From Collybia mongolica (lineage: Eukaryota; Basidiomycota; Agaricomycetes; Agaricales; Clitocybaceae): a stretch of DNA of 64,000 nt. The DNA lies in assembly GCA_013420905.1 (NCBI GenBank), contig JAAXNY010000009.1:2046001-2110000 (forward strand), read 5' to 3'. The translations under genes and the position numbers were made by a program. Below are positions 43,374 to 55,291 of the stretch, piece by piece (positions within the stretch are counted from its first letter, which is position 1; each line of letters opens with the position of its first letter). The notes under the pieces are model-generated. The model did not search any database, had not been told where the DNA came from, and saw only the letters and a list, made by a program, of their open reading frames with translations.

Positions 43374-44413
43374 TACTTTATTTACTCAAACAGATCCAGT
43401 TTGCATGGATGGATTGATTTTGGGTTATTCAAGGCCTTTCACATCAGTGGAATGTTTTGGTCCATGTATCAACTTGTTGTATATAATGTATCACCATATA
43501 AGCTTCTTATTCTCGTTTTGATGTAGCACGTACCTAGGAAGAAGCTAATGACTCGTGCTAGAATTAGTTGAACTAGTGCCACCACAAACGTTTGTTTTTC
43601 GAAGCTGTATAACTAAGTATGTTCGAACGTGCTTGTCCAGATCACTGTCGAGGAGGGACTGCTTGGCATAGACAAAACCCTCTACCACACCGCGTGGATC
43701 CAAACTCATGGTTATTACGATCTGTTGCACGGAATTCAGGACAGGATGCACACGTATAGATTCTGCAAGTTATGAAAGACCAAAATCTTGCTTTACGACG
43801 TACAGGTGAGAGAATCCGATATTCCGGCTTACACGCGGATACAAGAATCCATTCTCAAGATCACAATTCCCTGATCATAAAACAAACATACCTATATTAT
43901 TATGACTGATTCACTCCGCAGATACAGGCATTTTATGTTACATACCTTACTGCAAGATCATTTACTCTGAATATCAGAACTCGGCTCAGAATTTCCTTAC
44001 CCGAAAAGTATCCATGCTCGCCCCTGCCGTGACCCGTCAAGGGTCTATGATTGGATTGCTGATGGCCATAAGTACTACATTTACGAGTTTAGATCCAAAC
44101 TTAATCCTAACTTGACCTAAAATTATGACATATCGATATCAGTAAGCCCCACCTAACCATAACTACAACGTATTACCGATGACTTAAACACAACCCCGAC
44201 CACCTAATTCTGGACATACCAGCTTGGGAGTGAAATTTACGCATCAAGTCTATCAGGTTCCACTAAGGTGCCAGCAGCGGCAACATGAACCGAAAAGAGC
44301 CATCACAGAAATATCATTATCTATCAGAATATTATAATAAAAATAATCGACTAGATATATATTTCGGTATATTGGTGAACCCAAGAGGTAGCATGCCAGT
44401 TGGGCAACCACTA
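43374..44413. other. Intergenic region between convergent genes
   Basis: About 1 kb between the 3' ends of the transhydrogenase and the nucleotide-sugar transporter. Only short open frames occur and no RNA gene was recognised. It presumably holds both transcription terminators. Confidence 0.5.
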
Positions 44414-45882
44414 TCAGAGGTGTGTTGACTTCTCCTGTCCGTATGGGAGGGCAGACTCATTGGGAGGGGTGACGAAAGCGAGAGAGGAAAGGGAGCCTGT
44501 TGACGAGATGAATGGACCCTTATATATTTGGCTCGGACCAGGAGATCGTGGGGCATGGCTTGCCCCCTTGGACTTCTCAGTGCGAGTCATTCGAAGCACA
44601 GTGTCCGTGTTTGTGATGCGCTTTGATGGTTGGTTGTAAAGCCAAGTTGCAACAAGAACAATGACGGATCCAAGGGCAAAGGTAAAGGTTAATTTGAAGT
44701 TGAAGAGGACCGTTGAAGCAAGGAAGGAGATGACGATACTAAGGCTTGTCGCAAAACCCTTTAAGATGTTGTCAGAGTACTTGATGACCATGGCTGTCAC
44801 CAAGCCCCCAAGAACCTGTACTGAAACTGTTGCCCATGCCCATGCACCGAAATTGTGGAAGAGGGAAAACAACCATCCCTTGGATATTCCAGGACTCGAA
44901 GCATGCGAAAAAATGACCGGGGCAAGGGCGGGAAGGATGGAGAATAAGGATAATTGAACGTTGCGGACCCAGAGATCGGCCTGTGAGTTTTTGAGGACCA
45001 TCTCGAAGTAGACACCTGCCAGGCCTGAAGTGAAGCAAGCAGCTGCCACAGCCATAAATCCTTTCAATCCATCCATGGTCTGTACGTCAATTGACGACAC
45101 GACATCTGCCGACACTACTTTAGCTGCACCAGCTTGTATCTGAACAACTCCTACACCGATTGCCAAGAAAAGAAGTGCGAGCCACTGGCTGGACGATAAT
45201 CTTCGCCGTAAGAGAAGAACAGAAAATGCTGCCGTTGTGAGGATCTTCATTTGGTACGTCACTTGAAAGGTCGCAGCCTCCAAGTTGGATGCAGCAACGT
45301 ATTGTAAATTATTTTGAATGACTGCAATCAAGACTGAGTATGGATTAGCCATCAGACATTACAAGCACGAACCATATAAGATGGCGGGTATCGAAAGCTT
45401 CCAGCAGTCGGAACTAAAAACATGCCGTCCCAACTCGTGAATTCTGAACAGAAATGACGCAGTGCAAGATGTGCCCGTCGCCTGAGAACCATCGAGAGGG
45501 TATGGGGGGGTATATCGTGGGGGAGGATCAATCCGCATATAGGCGATGATGAGAGAAATTGAACCCTTCAAAATCTCGTTCATGAGGACAGCGGTGGCTG
45601 CGGAATATGTGCGCGAGAGCGGGGTGGCTACGCGCGAATAATGCATGATGAGAGTCAACAATGAATTCTGAACGGCTAGCGTCACTAGGCTTGAGGAATA
45701 TTTGAGTTGGCTGGGTGCTCAAAGCGTGTTACAAGTACGCACGATACGTGTTTAAGAGGGATTCCACAAATTGAAGGAAGAGTGGAGGTGGGTTCGTTAT
45801 TTGGATGAGAGCCATCGAGGCTAGGAAGCCCCAGTTCTTCGTGACAGTCATGGTCTTGGATGGTGTTTGGATGGTGGGCCAT
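44414..45882 (-). CDS. UDP-galactose / nucleotide-sugar transporter (SLC35A family)
   Basis: A Golgi transporter exchanging UDP-sugar for UMP. Exon 1 starts at the ATG at 45882 (MAHHPNTIQDHDCHEE) and ends GIPLKHVS. An intron (GTGCGT...CAAG) joins to LVTLAVQNSLLTLIMHYSRV, the first membrane helix and a family signature. Then come AATAVLMNEILKGSISLIIAY and ILYVIQNNLQYVAASNLEAA, followed by TFQVTYQMKILTTAAFSVLL, which is diagnostic of the UDP-galactose/CMP-sialate group. Several more helices follow, with GLAGVYFEMVLKNS. The C-terminus is cytosolic, polar and Ser/Pro-rich. The protein has about 480 residues and roughly 8-10 membrane segments. The precise sugar cannot be read from the sequence. 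Confidence 0.8.
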
Positions 45883-46239
45883 ACACAAGGCAGGGTTGAT
45901 GGTGAGGGAGGGAGGAGAAGGGGCGCTATGTACTACACATCTTGCAGTCTAGTGATCACTGATGGTGCTGTGCGTGGAAACTTTATTTTATTATAATCAC
46001 CACGTTTAGCGATTTCATATCCATCTAGACTTCTCTCTCTATCATCTATGTCGCTCGTGAAATGCTTGAGGGGCACGCATGATTGGCTGTGTTTCAACTG
46101 TCAACACCTGGACGGCCACAGAACACATCTACAGCTTTTAAGAATGGCCTCGTCTGATTTCGTGGCGCTTCTTATATGGTGCACAGCTTGGACTGGCTCT
46201 TATTTAACTACTAACGGCTTCAGACTTCTACCCATCAAC

Positions 46240-47150
46240 ATGTCCAGCTTTTTCCGTCTACCCAGTCACTGCCGTTCTCGCTCTCGCTCTTCTGCTTCGC
46301 ATCAAGTCCCGCCTGTTGTCCAGCACAAGTCAAACCACCCACCTTACACGATGCGCTATGGCTATTCCAACTTTGCTTCTTGGCCCCCTGGTAGGTCTAT
46401 TAGAATCCCCAACACCGCTTCATCATAAATCCAATCATCCTCATTCAAGCCCCTCGATATCACAACCAGTACCAGCCAACTTTTCTCCAGGCGTGTCCAC
46501 GGCCAAAACCATATATGCCACCGGTCCCTACAACACTTTCGAGGTGGCGCAACACACCTCATGCACCTCAAATTTCAAGTGTATCCACCACGTCTTCCCA
46601 TAGGAGATCTCCTCAAAGTCAAACCGTGATACATCGAGACCTTGCCAACCCACAGGGCATTTATCCCTACCTGAACTGGGATATATCGCAACTTCCCTCC
46701 TCTTCCAGACGGATGGAGGACGCCTGTACAAGTCGCGCACCCTCCTTCAACGATGGCGCCTTTAGTCCAGGATGCAATAACGTTCAAATTAACTTTATTC
46801 ATCCTACCTTCAATTCCATCCTCGGGGGTTTTGGTCCGATCATGGTCTATCCACTAGGAAATGGCACCGAAATTGTAGTCGAGAACGTGATGGATGCCAT
46901 TTATGTCTATTTTCAACAGCCTCTCACTTGTCATGAGTGGAACAGAATTTCAGCACTTGAACAGCAGCAGATCTCAGAATCGTACCACAGGCGAATCAGT
47001 CGAACGCATCGTCTATCTGGATGTGAAAGGGCTCGAGGTCCGTTGCGCGTTGATGTGTTGAAGGGGTGCACCCGCTTCGCTGGGTTGCAGATCATGTCTT
47101 CGCTCAACCATTCTGCGCTGCTGTATATGGACTTGATTGGATGGCGTTGA
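46240..47150 (+). CDS. DUF6699-type basidiomycete protein
   Basis: The N-terminal part, from the ATG at 46240, is Ser/Pro/His-rich (MSSFFRLPSHCRSRSRSS), with introns near 46400-46520 inferred. The last exon carries the domain: YPYLNWDISQLPSS, VQINFIHPTFNSILGGFGPIMVY, VVENVMDAIYVYFQQPLTCHEWNRI, and RGPLRVDVLKGCTRFAGLQI. The order of WD-x-PPS, the strand pair, PLT-x-x-EW and R-x-D-x-L fits DUF6699, a fungal domain of unknown role that is expanded in Agaricomycetes. No catalytic residues are known. The start and the exon joins in the low-complexity part are uncertain. Confidence 0.6.
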
Positions 47151-47512
47151 TATCCAATGTAACTCGTTTTGCATGACGACTTTGTGGAATTTTCTCGTGT
47201 ATGATACCTGGGCTCTGTTCGTTTTTGTGTTCTTTTGCGTTATGTTATATAATTTTTTTATCGCCCCTATTCTCATGGCGGTGGGCCTCGCGGATCCGAT
47301 CTTCCATCAATTGCTGGCCGTGGTGTGAAATCCACACCGTGGGAGACCATTTAGTCTGAGGCTATCAGCCAATTTGAGGGTGCAGTACATAGTAATAGTG
47401 TAACAATAGTCATGTCGTTTTATAAGGGTTATACACCTTGCAATTTTGTTTCATGGAAAGTGTCAATATCCTGTAGAAGTCGAAAGCGGCCTTCTGACTG
47501 CGAGCACATTCC

Positions 47513-49601
47513 TCATTGCCCGTACCCGCTTTTCCGATCACTCTCGTAAAGTCCATATATACTGTATGTCGGACTTCTGTAATCTGCATAAGCCTGTGGA
47601 TTAACATGTTCTAATCCCATCTGGGTCAGAGATGGTAGCGGTGGTGGCAGTGGAATGGAGGGAGCCTTGTCTTCACTGCGTTTCTTCGCCACAAAATTCG
47701 ATCTTGGTAAGCTGGAACCGGAGGTATTCTCCACAGACCTTGGGTTCACTGTTATCTGCTGAGATTCTGGGCCGCCGAATCCTAGAAGCATCAAACTACC
47801 GAGAGCAGCGCTTGCGTCTTGTGCAGTTGCAATGACTGGTTCCAATGAAGTATCATTTGTATAAGCTAGATCTCTTGCACAATTGGAGTGGACCTTCTTG
47901 ATACTCGCTTTCATCGGTCTCTTGATATCGACGACACTCAAAGAGTCGTCGGGATACAAGGTCGGCTGAGGGGAGGGCAAGGTATATTCAGTCACTGGGG
48001 ATGTGAATCCAGTCGTGGAGGTTAGGGCCTGTATATCTTGGTCCCTACGAGACTCAGGTTTCCGAATGGACGGCTGTTTACGCTCTTTAGACCGGCCGAA
48101 ATTATTAGCGTCAATACTCGGACCGTGGGAAGGAAGTTCGGACGCTCGAGGATAGGCTCCAGGCGCATAGTATGAGGACTTGATTCTAGTTCGACCTCCA
48201 CGGTTCGGAGCTACTTCGGGTTGAGGGATGGTATAAGACAAGAATGCAGGTGAGGACACATCAGCGCCGTCGTATGCCGTCCCGCGCGAATACCTGCTAG
48301 GTTGTGAAACAGGTACCTGATTACCTTCGTTCACCGAGTTTCCGTCGCCCCTATCGATACTCCCCCTAGGTTTGCTTCGTTCCGTGACAGTGTGAACATC
48401 GGCGGTGTATGTTGTTCTAGCATTTGACCCTCCAGTTGTGGTACCGACACCAATCTGGCTTGGCCGAGGAGAAGTACCATACAATGACATGGAAGCGATA
48501 GAAACTCTCCTCGCCGAAGGACTTGAATTACCCTTAACTTGGTGGATTGGCGGTTGGTACAATGTTTTTCCAAGATTCTGGACAGGAGCACTCTGGGTAT
48601 GTGAATGACTGGTGAAATGATGTTGAGCTTTGCCATTGATGCTAGAGTAGGACATTTTCCCCTGTAAATGTGGTGAATAAGACATATATGCGTATTCATA
48701 CGGGTTGTCCCCAGGGTTTTTGCCTGTGGCTTGCGTCTTTTCGGGAGAGTATTGAGTCCAGGACCACGGTCTGTTACTTCCAAGTTTAGGCGAAAGCCTC
48801 TCTTTACCCCCAAAGACAGGTGATTCTTTAGAAGACTTAGTCTGATATCGGTGATCATCTGCGAAAGGATCATCCAATATGGGAAGCGATGGTATGGGCC
48901 GCGGGCGGCGCGCTGGGCGGGAACAGAACTTGAGCAAAATAAGAAGCCCTGCCAGAAGGAGGCAAGATCCAACTGCGAGGAGGACAATAAGTGGCGTTGA
49001 TAGCTTGTGCGTTTGAGATGATCGATTCTGTTCTGATATTTCTGTTGCGGCGTTGGTGGGTCCTAAACCAGTAAAAGATGAAGGGAACGCCGATACTGTG
49101 CGGGAAGGGGAAGGCATGTGCACTGAACTCGGATTAAGCGATAGTAATGGTGGCAATGGTGTAAATGTGGGAGAAATACTAGTCTGGTTTTGGTGCATCG
49201 ATGTGCCAGGGCCATGACTAACAGACTGACTGACGAACGTTGGGGGATATCCAGGTATTTGGGGTTGTGTAGGCCGGAATCCAGCATCAGGAGTGGGATT
49301 AGGGATGGCAGTCACCTCGCCGTTCAAATGTTCGCTCTTGCTTTTTGGATTCCAGAGGAGAGCCTTGGGTTCGTCCGAACTGGTGTTTTTAATAGCACCT
49401 TCAGGTTTACCAGATGCACGATTGACAGCATAATTTCGCATAAACAAAGACGGCCCAGGAGTTTTATCAGTTCTTCTAGATATTTGTACAGGGCGTTTTC
49501 CAGTCTTGTTCTTAGTCGTACTCTGGGCCCGTGAAGTAGAATATGCGCGTTCAGTTATGTTGTTCGACAAACGGTTTACTTTTAAGAAATTTGGAGGCAT
49601 G
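47513..49601 (-). CDS. Single-pass membrane protein with long Ser/Pro/Thr-rich regions
   Basis: Not recognised by name. The start is taken at the ATG at 49601 (MPPNFLKVNRLSNNITER). The frame stays open upstream to about 49780 without an ATG, and a GTGAGG splice-like site lies there, so an earlier exon is possible. A Ser/Thr/Pro-rich ectodomain-like region is followed by one hydrophobic helix (PLIVLLAVGSCLLLAGLLIL), with KFCSRPARRPRP directly after as a stop-transfer patch. The following tail of about 400 residues is disordered, with the motif LPILDDPFADDHRYQ and many Tyr/Ser/Pro. This layout, one helix between two low-complexity halves, is common in basidiomycete surface sensors. No signal peptide is seen in the chosen start. 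Confidence 0.6.
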
Positions 49602-50088
49602 AAGGTTGTTGTTGAGGACTGCGACCAGCGCAGTGAATCGGAATAAGGCGAATGGTAGAACTTATAGATAGTGGAAGACGGGGTGGTTGTTGTCACATCA
49701 GGTTGATATCCGTGATGGTGGCATCGCTTCGATTGGTAATCCTCTTGAAGACTCCAAAGAGTATCTTTGAGTCGTGTCAATCCTCACCGGAGAATAATGA
49801 CTACATTTGCTATGCAAAACATGCCTCGAATCTGAATCATACCTGAACATAGTTTGGGTCTTATTTAAACTGAGATATAACCCTTAGTCCCTAAGCCAGC
49901 CGGCTAAAGTCAATTGAGTTGTAGAAGAACCTGTACATAATAAATTGCAACGGTCGCGACCCTAAGTACTAGTATTGTCCTTACCTTCCAGTTCGTTGTC
50001 TACCATTAATTCTACACTCCTCCTCTACATCACGTTCTTTGTCTTCGACACAACGCGAAACTGCGTATTTTCTATTTTGGTCGGGCTG

Positions 50089-53000
50089 ATGAATCTACCT
50101 GACAATGGCAGGTGAACAGTTTTCACTTTTTGGGGGGGGACACTGATCTCAATGTAGCACCTGTAGCGACTTGGAAGATTCACAGGCCACACAAGCACTT
50201 CAAGGACTACTAGATCCTGGAGTTGATTCATGGACACCCAAGAGTTCCCGTCCAACAACTCGCGAAGATCATCCCTCCATCAGCAAGGACATCTCAGACT
50301 CCTCACCTCCCCGCAATGCCAATAATACCACCCCTCATTATCATTTCCACGGATTGGCGTCAACCCAGACACAGACTCAGCATTATGATGACGAAATAGA
50401 GCCTGAGGGAGGTTCACAGAAGGAGAACATCAAAGCAAATAAGGTCGGTGGGGGGGAGGCTCTTGACGTGATAGATACGCGATCTTCTCAAGCATCATCT
50501 TCCAAACTCTCGAGAAGAAGATCACCTAACAATGAACAAGCAACTAAAACCCTTCCACGCGTCACAAAGGTACTCTTGCTGTTACTCCCCCTTTCAAAGC
50601 TCATGTGCTTTTATAACCAAAGTCAGCGGTCTCTTTTCAATTTCCTCGCACATCAAAGATTGCGACAGTCAATGCAACGCGTACCACAACCACTACTACT
50701 TCGGTGCGTTTCACTCCGCAGTATCCCTCTCGTGCACCAGTTGTGCCACACACGGAAATTGAACAGTCTTCGCAAGACTCCTTCGCTGGTGGTGTTTCCC
50801 AAGACCCTGAGCAGGCCTTTTTAGCTTCTTCAAAGCGATTCGCGATACCGCTCTCTGAGCTGGAGCGTGACATCGATTCCACTAGTGGGGTCATGTCAAA
50901 TTATCTGGCTTCCGGAAAAAGAAGACGTTCGTCCCCTTTGGAGGGCCGCATACTTGTGGCGGCTACCCCGTCGAACTCAGGTAGCTCACAATCTCAGCCG
51001 TCTCAGCCACTTGACGAAGCACAGCCTGCTTTTGTAAACCGGCACCCTGACCACACAGACGTTGTGATTGATGGTGACGGTGATGCGAGTCAGCAGTCGA
51101 CCCAGGAATCTCAAGTCAGTTCTAGCTATGAAAGGTACATCAATGGAGAACCAGATGAGGAACCTGTCTGTCTTCCCGAACTCCAAGCGACTCAACCATC
51201 CACACAACCAGATGAAGCTTATCATGAAGAAGAATATGAAACCGGTCTACAATGGAATTCTGGGCACGCGAGTAATCAGATTACTGGGGAATCAAATGTG
51301 AACAACAACACCACAACATCTACCATTCCACAGTCAAGAAACCTGTTGAATTTAGTCAACCCAAAAAACAAATGGCGCTACCAGCAATATCAAGACCAGA
51401 CCCCAGGACCTGCGGACGCCCACAGACGAAGCCTTGTTACGAATCTTCCCAGCGGTAATGGTGGTAATACGGAAGAGACCCAGCCTTTGTTAGAGAATGA
51501 GTTGGGTGCAAACGCCTTTCAGCCTAATACGTCTTTTGTCGGTAGCATGAATATGGAAGAGACTCAGCCCTCAATAGAGGAGGAAAGTGCGCAGCGTCCG
51601 CAACGGCGGTTTCCAGAGCCTGCATCCCGTCGTCACAATTTTGACAATATTATGCAAGGGCCCCAGTCTTCACTGGATGATGAGAGTGCCAAGTTGCTAC
51701 CGCGACGGACCCCTGGGGCTCTGGCTCACCATTCCGCCGACGTCCTTGAAGGGATTGAATCACCTTTAGAGGACAAGCACAATGTAGCACGTCAAGTCGC
51801 TGAAGCCTTGTTCCCAAATAATAACAGAAACGTTATAAAGGAGACACAGCCCTCTTTTGATGACTACAGCACAGTACCTCCTCGACGAAGATTTCCTAAG
51901 GCCAGAGGTTACTCTAATCCTCCCATCAAGCCATCTTCTACAGGTGGAGTCTCTGATGATCCAATGGACATTGTCCCTGACTCCGAACCTCTGCGAGACG
52001 AGTCTGGGGAATCATCGAGGAGAACCCAAAGTCCTACCAAGAGTCCCGTAAAAAGAGCTTTTCGCAATATCAATCCTGGAGAAGCGATTCCTGATTCCCT
52101 TGGCCTTGGCGTCAATGATGCAGACAACGAAGGAACAGGTATTAAGACTAAGATCAGGAAAGCCCAAACTAGTACTAAAGGCGCGCACCAAGACGACGAC
52201 GACGACGACGATGATGATGATATCCCTCTCGCTGTTGCCAAACACAAATTTGGTGCAGGGGTTACGTCTCGGATCACTGCTGGTAAAAGAGAGGGCAAGG
52301 GAAAGAGTCGGGAAATTGCGGGGACATCTAACGCCGTAAGTTCTTAGACCTGTTCTTACCAATTTTATTTTGATGATGTTCCTCAGGGTGAACGACCGGC
52401 GAAAAGTAGAAAGCTGGGTGCTGACGACACTCCGGTCGGGGACAGAGAAGGAAAAGGGAAGCAGAAGGGTCCTGTCGTCAAATCCGACCTTCGCAATCCC
52501 AGTCCACAGGATCAAGGTACTCACGAGATGTCCTCCGCCCCTGTTGCAAAGCCTCCAGTTACCGGTCATTCCTGGGAGGTCGGTGTTGTCCCATCTTCTG
52601 TACCGGAGCAAGATTTAGCAGATGGGGGCCCGTCTCGCGCTAAACCGACAAGAGGAAGGGGTAGAGGAAGGGGCAGAGGTAAGGGACGTGGGGCTTTGAC
52701 GGCATCACGCCTCAGTGTCGCAAAACCTACTTTACGGCCCCGGCGCGGAAATGCTGTGAACAGTTATGCAGAATCTTCCGATGAGGAAATTGAAGACGAG
52801 TTATTGCCAGGCGTTCCAAATGCGAGCCGTGATGATGAAGATAACAAAACCGAGCCTATTGACGACGAATACGGCGAACCAGCAGTTGAAAGCTCGTCAC
52901 TGAAACGGAGGCGCGTAGGGTCGAACTCTGCCAATACTACGACGAAACCCAAAGTGTTTACTAAAACCGTCATTCTACCAGTCATCACTCCAACGACTCA

Positions 53001-54425
53001 GAACAAACGGCTACGTTCTGTACCATCGTCCAATCGAGGAGTCGGTTTAAAGCCCACGCGTGTTTTTGCTGAATGGAATCCAGATCACAATTATTATCCT
53101 GGGGTAGTTCTTTCTCACGCCAGAGGATCGAGCTATTCTATCAAATTTGACGACAACGATAAAGATGTCGTTGACATTGAGAAGATACGAGCTTATGATC
53201 TACGTGTAGGAGACGAAGTTATTTATCAACAAGCAGGCAGTCGCAGTTCGAAGGTCATCCATGTGAACAGGCTCTCCGACAACGTTGTTTCCATCCAAAT
53301 GAATGACGGGATCAAGGAAGTTTCCGTGAAAAAGTTAAAGATATCACACAAAGCGATCAAGCACGGTTGGGATAATCGACGAGTTTCTCCGGACGCCATC
53401 ATCCCCGTTATAAAAAGCGCCCAATCTAAAATTAAACCGATCCCCACGCCCCCTAAGGCTTCATTTCACAGTGAGGCTTCAAGCAGTACTACCACCAGGA
53501 ATATCCTATCCAAGACTGGGATAGCCGTTACCACCGGGGCAATGGGAAAATCGGGAATCGCTACGAAAATACGTGGTAACGGGGGTACAGTCATAGACGA
53601 CTGGGGAACAGTCATTCTCATGGAAGGGAAACACACGCATTTCAGTAATCGATGGGTCATCGAGAAGGGCGAGGTTGCTTTGGCAGAAGATATCGATTTA
53701 GAACGAGTTTTCTTGGTAGCTGACGCTCCAAACCAGAAAGCAAAATTTTTGATCGCTTTGGCCTTGGGCATACCGTGCTTATCACTTCAGTGGCTCGATG
53801 ATTCCGTCAAGCTTGTAAGTTTTTCTCATTTTTATTGCAACCTTGCGCTCATTTCGCACAGGGAATCGAGCAGCCTTGGGCGAATTACATGTTACCTCAG
53901 GGTTTCTCAGAAACCTTGAATGCACGACCCACCCAACAAGTTGACATAGATTGGGGTACGAGCGTTCGCCATCTTCGGGAAATTATGGAGAATGCTGTGC
54001 CGTGTAAACTTTTCAACGACATGTCGATCCTCTGTGTCGGTACAGAGTTAGTTCCACAACCTAAAGGCAAAACGGTGACTTGTTGCGAATTTTGTACAAG
54101 CCCTTTTAACTAATACAGTCCTCTCCAGCTTCCCCATACAGACAGTAGCATGCAAGATGCCCATAATGCAGTTGTTCGTATCATCATGTCCATGGGGGCA
54201 CGACGGGTCGAGGCAGTCAGTGATTTGATATATGCATCTGCAAAACCCGCAACCTTCGATCTTGTTGTCATCAAGGAGCTCCCGTTTTCCAACAATTTCG
54301 ATGCCAAAAACACAGTCCATTGGCAATGGGTAAAGGATTCCCTTATTGCGTCTCGCCGAATTCCAATCCCACCATGGGAAGTGGCTGAAGAGGAGGAGGA
54401 ATTTATGCAATCGCAGGAAACCTGA
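50089..54425 (+). CDS. Crb2/Rad9/53BP1-type DNA-damage checkpoint adaptor (tandem Tudor plus BRCT)
   Basis: Exon 1 (50089-50111, MNLPDNGS) joins across a 55-nt intron to DLEDSQATQALQGLLDPG. A long disordered part follows, rich in SQ/TQ, with repeated ETQP units (TEETQPLLE, MEETQPSIE, IKETQPSFD). An Asp run at about 52190-52220 and a Gly/Arg stretch (GRGRGRGRGKGRG) come next. At about 53050-53380 a Tudor-like pair reads VFAEWNPDHNYYPGVVLSHA, SYSIKFDDNDKDVVDIEKIR and DEVIYQQAGSRSSKVIHV, as in proteins binding methylated H4K20. Two BRCT parts close the protein (ERVFLVADAPNQKAKFLIAL, LSLQWLDDSVKL; FDLVVIKELPF, VHWQWVKDSLIASRRIP). It mediates ATM/ATR-kinase signalling to effector kinases in the nucleus. 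Introns lie near 52347 and 53815. Confidence 0.8.
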
Positions 54426-55291
54426 TCTATCTTATCTATCTTATATTTTGCGTTCGTTATTAATCGTTATATATGTACCTGATTACCTATTTCCGACAAC
54501 AAAACCATGCCATGTACATGTTCCAGTACTAGTATTCTATTATTACAAGCATTCTTGATAATATGGTCTTTGTTCTTCAGATAGAACTGCATAAACACAC
54601 CTATATAGTGAACCTTTATTGGAACTATAGCCTGACACCACATCTTGAGCACACCCGATCTGAATCCAGACTAATTGATCTAAGATGAGGCCTGATCTTT
54701 GATGCTTAAAAAACATACCATAGACAAATCAGGCCACAAGGGAAACAGAACTATGTTCAAAAGACTGTAAATGTATGATCGCCAAAGAATGAGGAATAGC
54801 AAACCCACTATGCAGGTGAGAATCCCACACAAACCAAATTTGGTTGTGGGGCTATGTTGCCCTTGAGCACAAAGCGCATACCCTACACATATTGACCGTG
54901 TCAACTAGAATAAGATATTTACGAAGGGTGACCGCATGGCTTACAATCTGAGCGATAGCGATCACCCGCTTGGGCTGGACTCAGAGGGGCCGCATAAACG
55001 TATGTAGGCTGTTGTGGTTGGGGCATCGTTTGGGTAGGATAGGAGGGGGTTGTCTCTGATTTTGGATCCGACATGTTTGGAGAATGTGTCGAACGAGAGA
55101 GCGGCCATTGTTGGCTATATACCTTGCCTCGACCTTAGACATTATTGACGTATACGTACTAATACTGAGACCCATCGCTAATGATCGGGAAATTTCAAAA
55201 CATTCTCCTTTTATTTCGTCAAAATTATAATCCGCTTGGACCATTGGCACGTGCCTCAGCCGCCTGCCCTTGCTTCCTCCCAACTATTAAC
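54426..55291. other. Intergenic region without a recognised gene
   Basis: About 0.87 kb between the checkpoint adaptor and the chromodomain gene. Open frames are short, and nothing is recognised beyond AT-rich stretches after the adaptor's stop codon. Confidence 0.5.
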
